Shown piece after piece: positions 1 through 7,037 of a stretch of 15,604 bases of DNA. Under the pieces are notes generated by a model. It did not search any database. It was given only the letters and a program-made list of their open reading frames with translations, and had not been told where the DNA came from. The DNA lies in contig CAMPHU010000103.1 of NCBI GenBank assembly GCA_946886065.1, forward strand, positions 1-15,604, read 5' to 3'. The position numbers and the translations under genes are program-made. The stretch comes from an uncultured Massilia sp. (GTDB taxonomy: Bacteria > Pseudomonadota > Gammaproteobacteria > Burkholderiales > Burkholderiaceae). The number at the start of each line of letters is the position of its first letter. The first letter of the stretch is position 1.

Positions 1-470
1 GCAGCACGACCAAACCGGTGGAAGAGGGCATGCACACCGTGACGGCGCACCTGGTGTGCGCGGGCGCGGCCGACGCCATTGCCTTTTATGTGCGCGCCTT
101 CGGCGCCGAGGAAGTGATGCGCCTGCCCGATCCGGAGGGCAAGCTGGCGCACGCGGCGCTGCGCATCGGCGACTCGATGGTGATGCTGATGGACGAATAT
201 CCGAACTGGGATGCGCGCGGTCCCAAGGCGCTGGGCGGCACCTCGGTGACCCTGCACCTGTCGGTGTCCGACGTCGACAGTGCATTCAAGCGCGCGATCG
301 AGGCCGGCGCCGTCTCGCGCATGGAGCCGGCCGACATGTTCTGGGGCGACCGCTACGGCGTGGTCGAGGATCCCTTCGGGCACCGCTGGTCGATGGCGAC
401 CCACATCCGCGACGTTCCGCCCGAGGAAATGCAGGAGGCGATGCGGCAGCAGAATTGCCCGGACGCCTGA
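1..470 (+). CDS. VOC-family (PhnB/glyoxalase-like) protein, 5' end outside window
   Basis: The reading frame is open to the left edge; codons 3-17 read S-T-T-K-P and join smoothly to V-E-E-G-M-H-T-V-T. A GTG at 18 and an ATG at 30 are in frame, but PhnB-like proteins usually begin with a short leader of this kind followed by the EGMHTVTPHL-type segment. I infer that the true start lies just upstream. The product has the paired beta-alpha-beta-beta-beta layout of the vicinal oxygen chelate superfamily: a first half with AADAIAFYVRAFGAEE, then LAHAALRIGDSMVMLMDE, and a second half ending in WGDRYGVVEDPFGHRWSMATH. This is the PhnB-like or 3-demethylubiquinone methyltransferase-like VOC subgroup. 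These are cytoplasmic proteins and members are often of unknown substrate. The stop TGA is at 468-470. The family is clear; the specific reaction cannot be told. Confidence 0.88.
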   Translation, partial: STTKPVEEGMHTVTAHLVCAGAADAIAFYVRAFGAEEVMRLPDPEGKLAHAALRIGDSMVMLMDEYPNWDARGPKALGGTSVTLHLSVSDVDSAFKRAIEAGAVSRMEPADMFWGDRYGVVEDPFGHRWSMATHIRDVPPEEMQEAMRQQNCPDA

Positions 471-477
471 GCCGGGC

Positions 478-507
478 CCGACAGGGCGCCTACGGGCGGG
501 CTATCAT
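478..507 (+). promoter_or_regulatory. Candidate sigma70 promoter for the phzF-family gene
   Basis: CCGACA (478-483, four of six matches to TTGACA), an 18-base spacer and TATCAT (502-507, five of six matches to TATAAT) lie between the VOC stop at 470 and the next start at 538. The predicted transcript would start near 514, about 24 bases before the start codon, leaving room for the AGAGAGG ribosome binding site. The match is moderate and untested. Confidence 0.4.
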
Positions 508-537
508 GGCGGCCTTTCCCTACCAGAGAGGCTGTCC

Positions 538-1428
538 ATGAACGCGAATTCCCATCCCAGGCTTGACCAGGTGCTGCGTATTGCCGCGTTTGACGACGCC
601 GGTCAGGGCGGCAACCCGGCCGGCGTCTGGATCGGTGAGACGCTGCCGCCGGCTGCCGAGATGCAAGCCCTGGCCCATGCGCTGGGCTTCTCCGAAACCG
701 CCTTCGCTACGCGCGAAGGCGAGGGCTGGCGCGTGCGCTATTTTTCGCCCGAATCCGAAGTGCCTTTCTGCGGCCACGCCACCATCGCCCTTGGCGCGGC
801 CCTGGCGCGCCGGTTCGGCGACGGACGCTTCGCGCTGCAACTGAACGCGGCGGCGATCACGGTCGAAGGGCGGAGCGAGAGCGGGGACGCGTGCCCGGGC
901 GAGCCCGGCACCGTGGGCGGGCGCATGTTCGCGGCGCTGCAGTCGCCGCCCACGCATTCGCGTCCCGCGCCCCAGGCGCTGGTGGACCAGGCCCTGGCCC
1001 TGTTCGGCTACACCCGGGCCGATCTCGACCCGCGCATTCCTCCCGCGCTGGCGCATGGCGGGGCCGATCACCTGGTGCTGGCCCTGGCCAGCCGTGCGCG
1101 CCTGGCCGCCATGGCCTACGCGCTGCAAGCCGGCCGCGCCTTCATGCTGGAGCACGGCCTGGTGACCGTGGTGCTCGCCTGGGCCGCCAGCGCGCAGCTG
1201 TTCCACACGCGCAATCCCTTCGCCTCCGGCGGGGTCTATGAGGACGCCGCGACCGGCGCCGGCACGGCTGCGCTGGCCGGCTACCTGCGCGACCTGGGCT
1301 GGCCGCACGGCGGGTACATCGATGTCCTCCAGGGCGAGGACATGGGCATGCGTTCGCGCCTGCGCGCCGAATTCGGCCCGGAGCCGGGCGGCTCGATCCG
1401 CGTCTCGGGTTCCGCACGAATGATGTAG
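538..1428 (+). CDS. PhzF-family isomerase/epimerase-like protein
   Basis: A 296-residue protein, the usual length for PhzF-family enzymes (two mirrored diaminopimelate-epimerase-like domains). The start ATG has AGAGAGG at 525-531, six bases upstream. Family signatures are visible. The catalytic-glutamate segment is FSETAF with Glu53. PFCGHATIALG at about residues 77-86 lines the active-site cleft. A C-terminal-domain motif GGVYEDAATGAGTAALAGYL is followed by a segment LQGEDMGMRSRL resembling the family QGxxMGRPS. The proline usual in EDPATG is alanine here. The family includes phenazine isomerase PhzF and many uncharacterised proteins acting on unknown metabolites. No other phenazine gene is nearby, so a phenazine role is not supported. 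A longer in-frame opening from 280 overlaps the VOC gene and lacks a matching N-terminus. The protein has no signal peptide and is probably cytoplasmic. Confidence 0.88.
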   Translation: MNANSHPRLDQVLRIAAFDDAGQGGNPAGVWIGETLPPAAEMQALAHALGFSETAFATREGEGWRVRYFSPESEVPFCGHATIALGAALARRFGDGRFALQLNAAAITVEGRSESGDACPGEPGTVGGRMFAALQSPPTHSRPAPQALVDQALALFGYTRADLDPRIPPALAHGGADHLVLALASRARLAAMAYALQAGRAFMLEHGLVTVVLAWAASAQLFHTRNPFASGGVYEDAATGAGTAALAGYLRDLGWPHGGYIDVLQGEDMGMRSRLRAEFGPEPGGSIRVSGSARMM

Positions 1429-1573
1429 CTATGTGAAGTGGCGCACAGAAGTTTTACGTTAAATCAAATAGGGGGATAAAAGCACGCCTGCTCAGCAGTT
1501 AGATTTATTGGTGGCGGATTGATAATTTGAACCAGACAATTTTTGTTTCATTTAATCAATTAGGAGCGCCGTC
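1429..1573 (+). promoter_or_regulatory. AT-rich upstream region of the FeeM-like gene
   Basis: This gap is visibly AT-rich compared with its GC-rich surroundings and leads into the AGGAG site of the acyltransferase gene. It contains several weak promoter-like hexamers (TTTACG at 1453-1458 with GATAAA at 1475-1480, 16-base spacing; TTGATA at 1519-1524; TTGAAC at 1527-1532 with TTTAAT at 1551-1556, 18-base spacing). The last pair would place the transcript start on top of the ribosome binding site. An 11-base palindrome CTGCT-C-AGCAG lies at 1488-1498. I infer that the promoter is here but cannot place it exactly. Confidence 0.4.
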
Positions 1574-2359
1574 ATGGAGCTGTTCCCTGCAGCTGTGTTT
1601 AACCCACCAAAAGCATCCCGTGCACGCACCGCCCGCGAAGCGGCGGCCGGCCGCGCGATCGAGCGGCTGCCGTTCACTGTGCGCCGGGTCGAGACCGAGA
1701 CGGACCTGCTCAAGGCGGTGCAGATCCGCCACGCCGCCTATGCGCGCCACGTGCCGGAATTCGCCCGCACCCTGGCCCAGCCGGAAGCGGCCGACTACGA
1801 CGACGACACCATCGTGCTGCTGGCCGAGTCCAAGCTCGACGGCACGGCGATCGGCAGCACCCGCATCCGCACCAACCTCTACCGCCCGCTGGGCGTGGAG
1901 GAATCGATCGTCCTGCCGGACTGGCTGCAGGGCAAGCGCCTGGTCGAAGCGACCCGCCTCGGCATCGATGAAGGCCGGATCGGCCGCATGGTCAAGATTG
2001 CACTGATCAAGGCCTGCTTCATGTATTGCGAAGACAACGCCATCGACTATTCGGTGGCGACCGGCCGCCCGCCGGTGGACCGCCAGTACGAGCAAATGCT
2101 GTTCGTCGACGTGTTCCCTGAGCAGGGTCTGATTCCACTCAGCCACGTCGGCAATATCCCGCACCGCGTCATGGCATTCGAGATCGCGACCTTCGAGGAA
2201 CGCTGGGCGGCGGCGCGTCATCCCCTGTTGAATTTCTTCTTCAATACGCATCACCCGGACATCGACATCGGCCCGAGCGCGCCGCCGCCGAGCCTGGCGC
2301 TGCCTGAGCACTTCGGCGTCGAACGTCCGTCCAAGCGTTGTGAATTGGCCGTCGCCTGA
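1574..2359 (+). CDS. Putative N-acyl amino acid synthase (FeeM-type acyltransferase)
   Basis: A 261-residue protein without signal peptide or membrane segment. The start ATG is supported by AGGAG at 1562-1566, seven bases upstream. After a poorly conserved 30-residue lead, the sequence shows the layout of the FeeM/GNAT-like autoinducer-synthase fold. VRRVETETDLLKAVQIRHAAYARHVPEF is the first helix pair. DDDTIVLLAESKLDGTAIGSTRIRTN gives the central strands with a gene-diversity-type turn. LPDWLQGKRLVEATRLGI (EATRLG at residues 125-130) corresponds to the E-x-x-R-L core strand of this superfamily. FeeM enzymes transfer long-chain acyl groups from acyl carrier protein to amino acids such as tyrosine. 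I recognise the family by these patterns only, and a GNAT or other autoinducer-synthase relative is possible. No dedicated acyl carrier protein or biosynthetic cluster is adjacent. The gene sits alone behind an AT-rich leader and is followed 116 bases later by the GGDEF-EAL gene. Confidence 0.62.
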   Translation: MELFPAAVFNPPKASRARTAREAAAGRAIERLPFTVRRVETETDLLKAVQIRHAAYARHVPEFARTLAQPEAADYDDDTIVLLAESKLDGTAIGSTRIRTNLYRPLGVEESIVLPDWLQGKRLVEATRLGIDEGRIGRMVKIALIKACFMYCEDNAIDYSVATGRPPVDRQYEQMLFVDVFPEQGLIPLSHVGNIPHRVMAFEIATFEERWAAARHPLLNFFFNTHHPDIDIGPSAPPPSLALPEHFGVERPSKRCELAVA

Positions 2360-2475
2360 AGAAATTGACGCCCGTCCGGCCACTAATTGCATGACGGCAT
2401 CAAATTTACGCTGTATCCTTGCGCCTTGAGCCGCCGCGGCAACGCGGTGGCGATTTGTCCGCTTCGATACCGCCT

Positions 2476-5418
2476 ATGCCCAATTCCACCACCAAGCTCC
2501 GTTCTACCCTGCCAGCCGCTGCGCACGCGGCTGTGGAGCTGGTGTTGAGACTGTTCGGCTACTACCTGATCCCGATCGGCATCGGCATCATGTCGCTGGT
2601 CGCGCTGGTCTTCTTCCATGACGAATACCGTGTCGCCGGCGACGTGCCGCTGGCGATGCACGTGACCGTGCAGGACGGCGCGCAGCCGCTCACGCCGGCC
2701 GCGGCCCTGGCCCGCACCGCGCCCCAGCCGCTGGTCAACACCCACGAGACCCATCTGTCCGAAGCCCCGGTCTGGTTCGCCTTCGAACCGATGCCGCGCG
2801 CCGGCGAGCAGGTGATCGAATTCCCCTCGCGCCATGCGCTCGACGTCGCCTGCTGGGACGGCGCGACCCTGGCGCCGCTGGGCAGCGCCACCCGCGCCGG
2901 CGGCAATGGCGTCATCGAGGTGGCCAAGGCCGGCTTCGTGCTGCGCGCGGGCGCGCTGCCGCGCGAGCTGCTGTGCCGCGGCGGCTTCTCCGGCCCGGCC
3001 CGCCTGTCCGTCCTGCAATGGCCGGCCGAACAGTTCGACAAATCGCTCGAGCAATACCACCGCAAGTCCGGCCTGCTCGACGGCGGCATGATCGTGCTCG
3101 CGCTGTTCGTCCTGATCACGGCCCTGATCAACCGCCAGCCGCTGTACGTGCTGTTCGCCGGCTGGCTGATCCTGAACCTGCGGGTGGGCGCGCTGTCGGC
3201 CGGCTGGGACATCCAGTGGCTGGGCCAGACCATCCCTCCCGACTGGCTGCTGCGCAGCCGCTCGGTGACCATCACCCTGTACGGCATCGCCACGCTCACC
3301 CTGTACCAGGCGCTGCTGAAGGAACACCTGGCCGAGATGCGCTACGTGTTGCCGATGCGCGTGATGCAATGGCTGTGCATGCCGATGCTGGCGGCCGCCA
3401 TCCTGCTGCCTTACCGCATGTACCTGCCGCTGATGTGGGTCATCGTGGTGTGCTGCTTCGCCCTGATGACGATCGGCTTGTTCAAGATCATCGTCGAGTC
3501 GCGCAACCGCGTCGCCGCCTGGTTCGCGGCCTCGTTCGCGCTGACCTTCCTGGCCTCGATGGCCGAAGTCGCCGCGGCGGCACTGGGCCTGCGCGAACTG
3601 CTGGGCATCATCAACAGCGTCACCGCCGCGCTGGCAAGCAGCCTGCTGGCCGCGCTGGCGGTGGCGGAACAAATGCGCAGCGAAACCGAAAAGCGCCAGG
3701 AAGCCCAGGAAGAGCTGGAGCACGCCTATAAGGCGATGCCGGTGGGCCTGTTCACGCTGGACATGTACGGCCACTTCCTGAGCGTCAACCCGGCGCTGCA
3801 AAAGATGCTCGGCATTGCTTCCTTCGTGGCGGGCCGCACCGCCTGGCGCCAGTTCTTTACCGAAAGCAGCTGGACGGCGCTGCACGAGCAGGTGCATGCC
3901 AAGGCCGAGGCCGAGATGGAACTGACCAGCCGCGACGGCAGCCAGCGCTTCCTGGTCAGCGCCACCCTGGCGCGCTCGCGCATCGAAGGCGTGCTGCAGG
4001 ACACCACCGAGAAGCACAAGGCCACCGAGCAGCTGCGCTTCATGGCCAATAACGATCCGCTCACCAAGGTCTATAACCGGCGCGGCATCGAGAAGGAATT
4101 CGCGGCCGCCGCCGCCAGCCTGGCCGCGGGCCGCCCGATGGCGCTGGCCTACGTCGACCTCGACCGTTTCAAACTGATCAACGACCTGTTCGGCCATGCG
4201 GCCGGCGACGAAGTGCTGCGCCAGGTGTGCGAGCGCGTGGGCACCATGCTGGCCGGCGGCCAGCAGATCGGCCGCGTGGGCGGCGACGAGTTCGTGATCG
4301 TGATGCCGGAGACGGCGATCCCGCTGGCCTCGATCATCTGCCGCGGCATCGTCGACCGTTTGGGCAACACGCCGTACCGGGTGGGCGACAAGGCCTTCCA
4401 CGTGCGCGGTTCGGTCGGCCTGATCGAAGTGGTGCCGGACATGGCCATGAAGGACGCCATCTCGACCGCGGACCGCGCCTGCCGCGAAGCCAAGCTGGGG
4501 GCCGGCGACGGCCTGGTGGTGTACGAGCGCGGGGCCGACGCCTTCCGCCAGCGCGCCGCCGAGCTCGATCTGGTGGCGCGCCTGTCGGGCCCGAACGCGA
4601 CCGATAACCTGCTGCTGGAAATGCAGCCGATCATGTCGCTCAAGAACCCGCACGAATCGCTGAATTTCGAAGTGCTGCTGCGCATGCGCGAGCCGGATGG
4701 CCGCGTGGTGCCGGCCGGCCCGGTGATCGCCGCCGCCGAGAAGAGCGGCCGCGCCAGCGTGATCGACCGCTGGGTGCTGTCGACCACGCTGGCCTGGATC
4801 GCCGAGCATGCCGAACAGCTCTGCAACACGCGCTTCGTCTGCATGAACCTGTCGGGCGCCTCGCTCAACGACGAGCGTTTCGTCCAGGACACCTTCGACA
4901 TCCTGGGCCGCTACGTGCACGTGGCGAGCCGCCTGTGCCTGGAAATCACGGAAAGCGTGGCCCTGCACGACCTGGACAATACACGCCGCTTCATCGACCA
5001 GGCGCGCAACTTCGGCGTCAAGGTGGCGCTGGACGACTTCGGCGCCGGCTACACCTCGTTCTCCTACCTGAAGGAACTGCCGGCCGATGTGCTCAAGATC
5101 GACGGCAACTTCATCGTCAACATCAACGCGCATCCGGCCAACGTGGCCATCGTCGAGGCGATCGTGAGCCTGGCGGTGAACCTGGGCATGAAGACCATCG
5201 CCGAGTGGGCCGAGGATGCGGCCACGGTGCAGACCCTGCACGAGATCGGCGTCGATTACGTCCAGGGCTGGGTGGTGGCGCGTTCGCAGCCCCCGGAGCG
5301 CATCCTGGAGGCCAAGTCCTCGGCCAGCTTCATCAAGGATGAAGACTTGCTCGAACTGCTGAGCGAGCTGGGCGCGCCGGCGGTGCCGCACCTGGCGAGC
5401 GTCACCCGCCTGCACTGA
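2476..5418 (+). CDS. 7TMR-DISM-like sensor diguanylate cyclase/phosphodiesterase (PAS-GGDEF-EAL)
   Basis: A 980-residue inner-membrane c-di-GMP enzyme. ATG 2476 puts TM1 at residues 29-47; a TTG at 2419 would add 19 residues, and neither start has a strong ribosome binding site. Residues 48-200 form a periplasmic domain with two cysteines (126, 167) that could form a disulfide. About seven hydrophobic segments follow (203-397), the 7TMR-DISM layout. A short coiled coil leads into a PAS domain from about 416. GGDEF: DPLTKVYNRRG at 527, intact GGDEF at 602-606, no RxxD inhibitory site five residues before it. EAL: Glu732 (written EVLLRM instead of EAL), Asn791, Glu823, Asp853-Asp854 in DDFGAG, Lys874 and Glu910 are all present. 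Both synthesis and degradation of c-di-GMP are therefore possible. Which one dominates, and the signal sensed, cannot be read from sequence. Confidence 0.93.
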   Translation: MPNSTTKLRSTLPAAAHAAVELVLRLFGYYLIPIGIGIMSLVALVFFHDEYRVAGDVPLAMHVTVQDGAQPLTPAAALARTAPQPLVNTHETHLSEAPVWFAFEPMPRAGEQVIEFPSRHALDVACWDGATLAPLGSATRAGGNGVIEVAKAGFVLRAGALPRELLCRGGFSGPARLSVLQWPAEQFDKSLEQYHRKSGLLDGGMIVLALFVLITALINRQPLYVLFAGWLILNLRVGALSAGWDIQWLGQTIPPDWLLRSRSVTITLYGIATLTLYQALLKEHLAEMRYVLPMRVMQWLCMPMLAAAILLPYRMYLPLMWVIVVCCFALMTIGLFKIIVESRNRVAAWFAASFALTFLASMAEVAAAALGLRELLGIINSVTAALASSLLAALAVAEQMRSETEKRQEAQEELEHAYKAMPVGLFTLDMYGHFLSVNPALQKMLGIASFVAGRTAWRQFFTESSWTALHEQVHAKAEAEMELTSRDGSQRFLVSATLARSRIEGVLQDTTEKHKATEQLRFMANNDPLTKVYNRRGIEKEFAAAAASLAAGRPMALAYVDLDRFKLINDLFGHAAGDEVLRQVCERVGTMLAGGQQIGRVGGDEFVIVMPETAIPLASIICRGIVDRLGNTPYRVGDKAFHVRGSVGLIEVVPDMAMKDAISTADRACREAKLGAGDGLVVYERGADAFRQRAAELDLVARLSGPNATDNLLLEMQPIMSLKNPHESLNFEVLLRMREPDGRVVPAGPVIAAAEKSGRASVIDRWVLSTTLAWIAEHAEQLCNTRFVCMNLSGASLNDERFVQDTFDILGRYVHVASRLCLEITESVALHDLDNTRRFIDQARNFGVKVALDDFGAGYTSFSYLKELPADVLKIDGNFIVNINAHPANVAIVEAIVSLAVNLGMKTIAEWAEDAATVQTLHEIGVDYVQGWVVARSQPPERILEAKSSASFIKDEDLLELLSELGAPAVPHLASVTRLH

Positions 5419-5502
5419 CCGGGCGGGGCCGCGCAGCCGGGGCGCCGCGTTGTCCACCAAAAGACACCAATCTGCAGGACCGCCCTCTGGCATAGTGGGC
5501 GG

Positions 5503-6489
5503 ATGCACATCGGAACCTCCTACGGGCCTGCCGAGTTCCTCTACTGGACCAGGCGCCGGGCCTGCCTGCTGCTCGCGAATGCCGCAATCGTCACCGGCCT
5601 CTATCTGCTGGCCGGCTGGCGCTGGCTGGCGCTGCCATGGCCCGTCGTCGCCATCCTGGGGACGGCGGCATCCTTCATCGTCGGCTTCAAGAATGCCCAG
5701 ACCTACAGCCGCAGCGTGGAGGCGCAGCAGATCTGGAGCACGATCACCAGCCTCAGCCGCCATTGGGCGCTGATCAGCCGCGACCTTCCCGCCAGTGGCG
5801 GGGCCGCGCCCGGGCTGGTCCATCGCCACCTGGCCTGGCTGACGGCGGTGCGCTACCAGTTGCGCGCGCCGCGCGCCTGGGAAGCGGCAGGGCGTGCGCC
5901 GAACGCCGAATACCGCAGCAAGGCGTTTCGGGTTTCCGAACAGGCCGTGCCCTTGGAGCAGGCGCTGGCAGCGCATCTGCCGGCCGACACGGTGAAGGAG
6001 CTGCTGGCCGGCGGCGACCCGCCGGGTGCGCTGATGTCCGGGCAGAGCCAGGCGATTCGCCAGCTGTATACCGGCGCGGAGCTGGTGCTGCTGCACCATG
6101 CCGAGATGCAGAAGACCCTCAAGGAATTGGCGGACCAGCATGCGCGGGCCGAGCGGATCAAGAATTTCCCGTATCCACGCCAGTACGCCATCATCAACAC
6201 GGTCTTCGTCTGGACCTTCGCCCTGCTGCTGCCCTTCGGCGTGGTCAAGGAGTTCGCCCAGCTGGGCGCGGCATCCGGCTGGCTGGCGATACCGTTCAGC
6301 GCCTTGATTGCCTGGATGTACGTCGCGCTCGACCAGGTCGGGGAGAGCACGGAGAATCCCTTCGAAGGCAGCGCCAACGACGTGCCGATCACCCACATCT
6401 GCCAGGGCATCGAGCGAGAACTGAGGGGCCTGCTCGGCGAGCCGGCAGTGTCACAGGAGACCGAGCCGGACCATCGCATCATCCTGTAG
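5503..6489 (+). CDS. Bacterial bestrophin-family ion channel
   Basis: A 328-residue membrane protein with the bestrophin/RFP-TM pattern. An N-terminal hydrophobic hairpin (about residues 22-60) is followed by GFKNAQTYSRSVEAQQIW starting at Gly61, the counterpart of the family GFRNNxAYxRxxEARxxW. A soluble helical middle follows. IKNFPYPRQYAIINTVFVWTFALLLPFGVV then gives the third membrane segment, followed by a fourth (GWLAIPFSALIAWMYVAL). The signature ALDQVGESTENPFEGSANDVPI has Asn285-Pro286-Phe287. Bestrophins are pentameric channels; animal members conduct chloride and are opened by calcium, while characterised bacterial ones favour cations. Selectivity here is not predictable. The start has no clear ribosome binding site, only CATAGT with a TG two bases ahead (5488-5496), which would give a nearly leaderless transcript. 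The gene lies 84 bases after the GGDEF-EAL gene and converges with the DUF4124 gene. Confidence 0.87.
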   Translation: MHIGTSYGPAEFLYWTRRRACLLLANAAIVTGLYLLAGWRWLALPWPVVAILGTAASFIVGFKNAQTYSRSVEAQQIWSTITSLSRHWALISRDLPASGGAAPGLVHRHLAWLTAVRYQLRAPRAWEAAGRAPNAEYRSKAFRVSEQAVPLEQALAAHLPADTVKELLAGGDPPGALMSGQSQAIRQLYTGAELVLLHHAEMQKTLKELADQHARAERIKNFPYPRQYAIINTVFVWTFALLLPFGVVKEFAQLGAASGWLAIPFSALIAWMYVALDQVGESTENPFEGSANDVPITHICQGIERELRGLLGEPAVSQETEPDHRIIL

Positions 6490-6493
6490 CGGC

Positions 6494-6510
6494 GCCCGCA
6501 CGGGGCGGGC
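6494..6510. terminator. Weak hairpin between convergent genes
   Basis: GCCCGC (6494-6499) and GCGGGC (6505-6510) form a six-base-pair stem with a five-base loop in the 29-base gap between the bestrophin stop and the stop of the opposing DUF4124 gene. There is no T-run on either side, so if it terminates at all it is not a classical intrinsic terminator. Confidence 0.3.
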
Positions 6511-6518
6511 AGCGCGGC

Positions 6519-6893
6519 TTACTGGAGTACTGCCAGGGTGTGCCGGGTGCTGCTGTCGAGCAGCAGGAACTGCGCACGCGCCTCCTTCAGGGTGGCGACG
6601 TCGCGCTGCATCGGCTTGGCCTTGTCGCGCTGCGGCGCCTTGCGCACGGCGGGGCGCGGCGGCACGCTGCTGCGCTCGGCGCTGAGCGGGTAGGGCTGGA
6701 CGGTGGCTTCGCCCTCGGCAGCCGGCATCTTCGCCATCCGTACCGTGGTCGTGCCTTCGCCGCATGGCTGGTCCGTCAAGGTCACATGGCCGGTGCTGTC
6801 GATGCATTTGACGATCTCGGCTCCAGCGATGGCCGCAGGCGCGGATGCCGCGGCCGCGGCGATCAGGCTGAGTTGGCACAGATAACGCTTCAT
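6519..6893 (-). CDS. Small exported DUF4124-domain protein
   Basis: A 124-residue protein with a clear signal peptide: MKRYLCQLSLIAAAAASAPAAIAGA, with likely cleavage after the AIA-G region near residue 23-24. The mature N-terminus reads EIVKCIDSTGHVTLTDQPCG, the usual DUF4124 pattern (aromatic or charged strand, two cysteines, D-x-x-G, T/S-D-x-P-C). The two cysteines may form a periplasmic disulfide. The rest is proline- and charge-rich without a recognised domain (residues 65-124). The ribosome binding site AAGGAG lies just upstream on the minus strand (about 6899-6905). DUF4124 proteins are common in beta- and gammaproteobacteria, often several per genome, and their function is unknown. 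The gene is divergent from the ammonia-lyase gene, so its promoter shares the 6894-7037 region, although I find no convincing minus-strand -10/-35 pair there. Confidence 0.85.
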   Translation of the reverse strand: MKRYLCQLSLIAAAAASAPAAIAGAEIVKCIDSTGHVTLTDQPCGEGTTTVRMAKMPAAEGEATVQPYPLSAERSSVPPRPAVRKAPQRDKAKPMQRDVATLKEARAQFLLLDSSTRHTLAVLQ

Positions 6894-6979
6894 GGTCGGC
6901 TCCTTCTTGTGAGCCTTGATTCTGCGCGCCGCTCCCGGCCGCTTCTGTACGTTGACTCACCGTGTGCGCGGTTTGCTTT

Positions 6980-7008
6980 TTTACAAGCGCCAGGCGCTTC
7001 GCTACAAT
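6980..7008 (+). promoter_or_regulatory. Sigma70-type promoter with palindromic operator in the spacer
   Basis: TTTACA (6980-6985), a 17-base spacer and TACAAT (7003-7008) make one of the best promoter matches in the window, 29 bases before the lyase start. The spacer carries a perfect 15-base palindrome, AAGCGCC-A-GGCGCTT (6985-6999), which sits between the two hexamers and touches the last base of the -35. This is a classic repressor or MerR-like regulator position, but no regulator gene is adjacent. Confidence 0.65.
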
Positions 7009-7037
7009 GCAGGCAAGCTTTCTCACAAGGATGTCCC

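Noticed and set aside
538..1428. Phenazine biosynthesis cluster
   Set aside because: Only a PhzF-family gene is present; no phzA, B, C, D, E or G neighbour is visible, and most PhzF-family proteins are not phenazine enzymes.
2360..2475. c-di-GMP riboswitch or strong promoter before the GGDEF-EAL gene
   Set aside because: The gap is only 116 bases and I see no conserved riboswitch core. TTGACG at 2365-2370 lacks a convincing -10 at 16-18 bases, and TATCCT at 2414-2419 lacks a -35.
2383..6396. Minus-strand open frame of 1337 codons opposite the GGDEF-EAL and bestrophin genes
   Set aside because: It is rich in His, Gln, Arg and Gly with no domain pattern, the usual look of an antisense frame in GC-rich coding DNA; the plus strand carries clear families over the same bases.
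5637..7037. In-frame upstream extension of the ammonia-lyase reading frame to 788 codons
   Set aside because: It runs out of frame through the bestrophin gene and antisense to the DUF4124 gene; the enzyme family starts at about the ATG at 7038, which has a promoter and a ribosome binding site.
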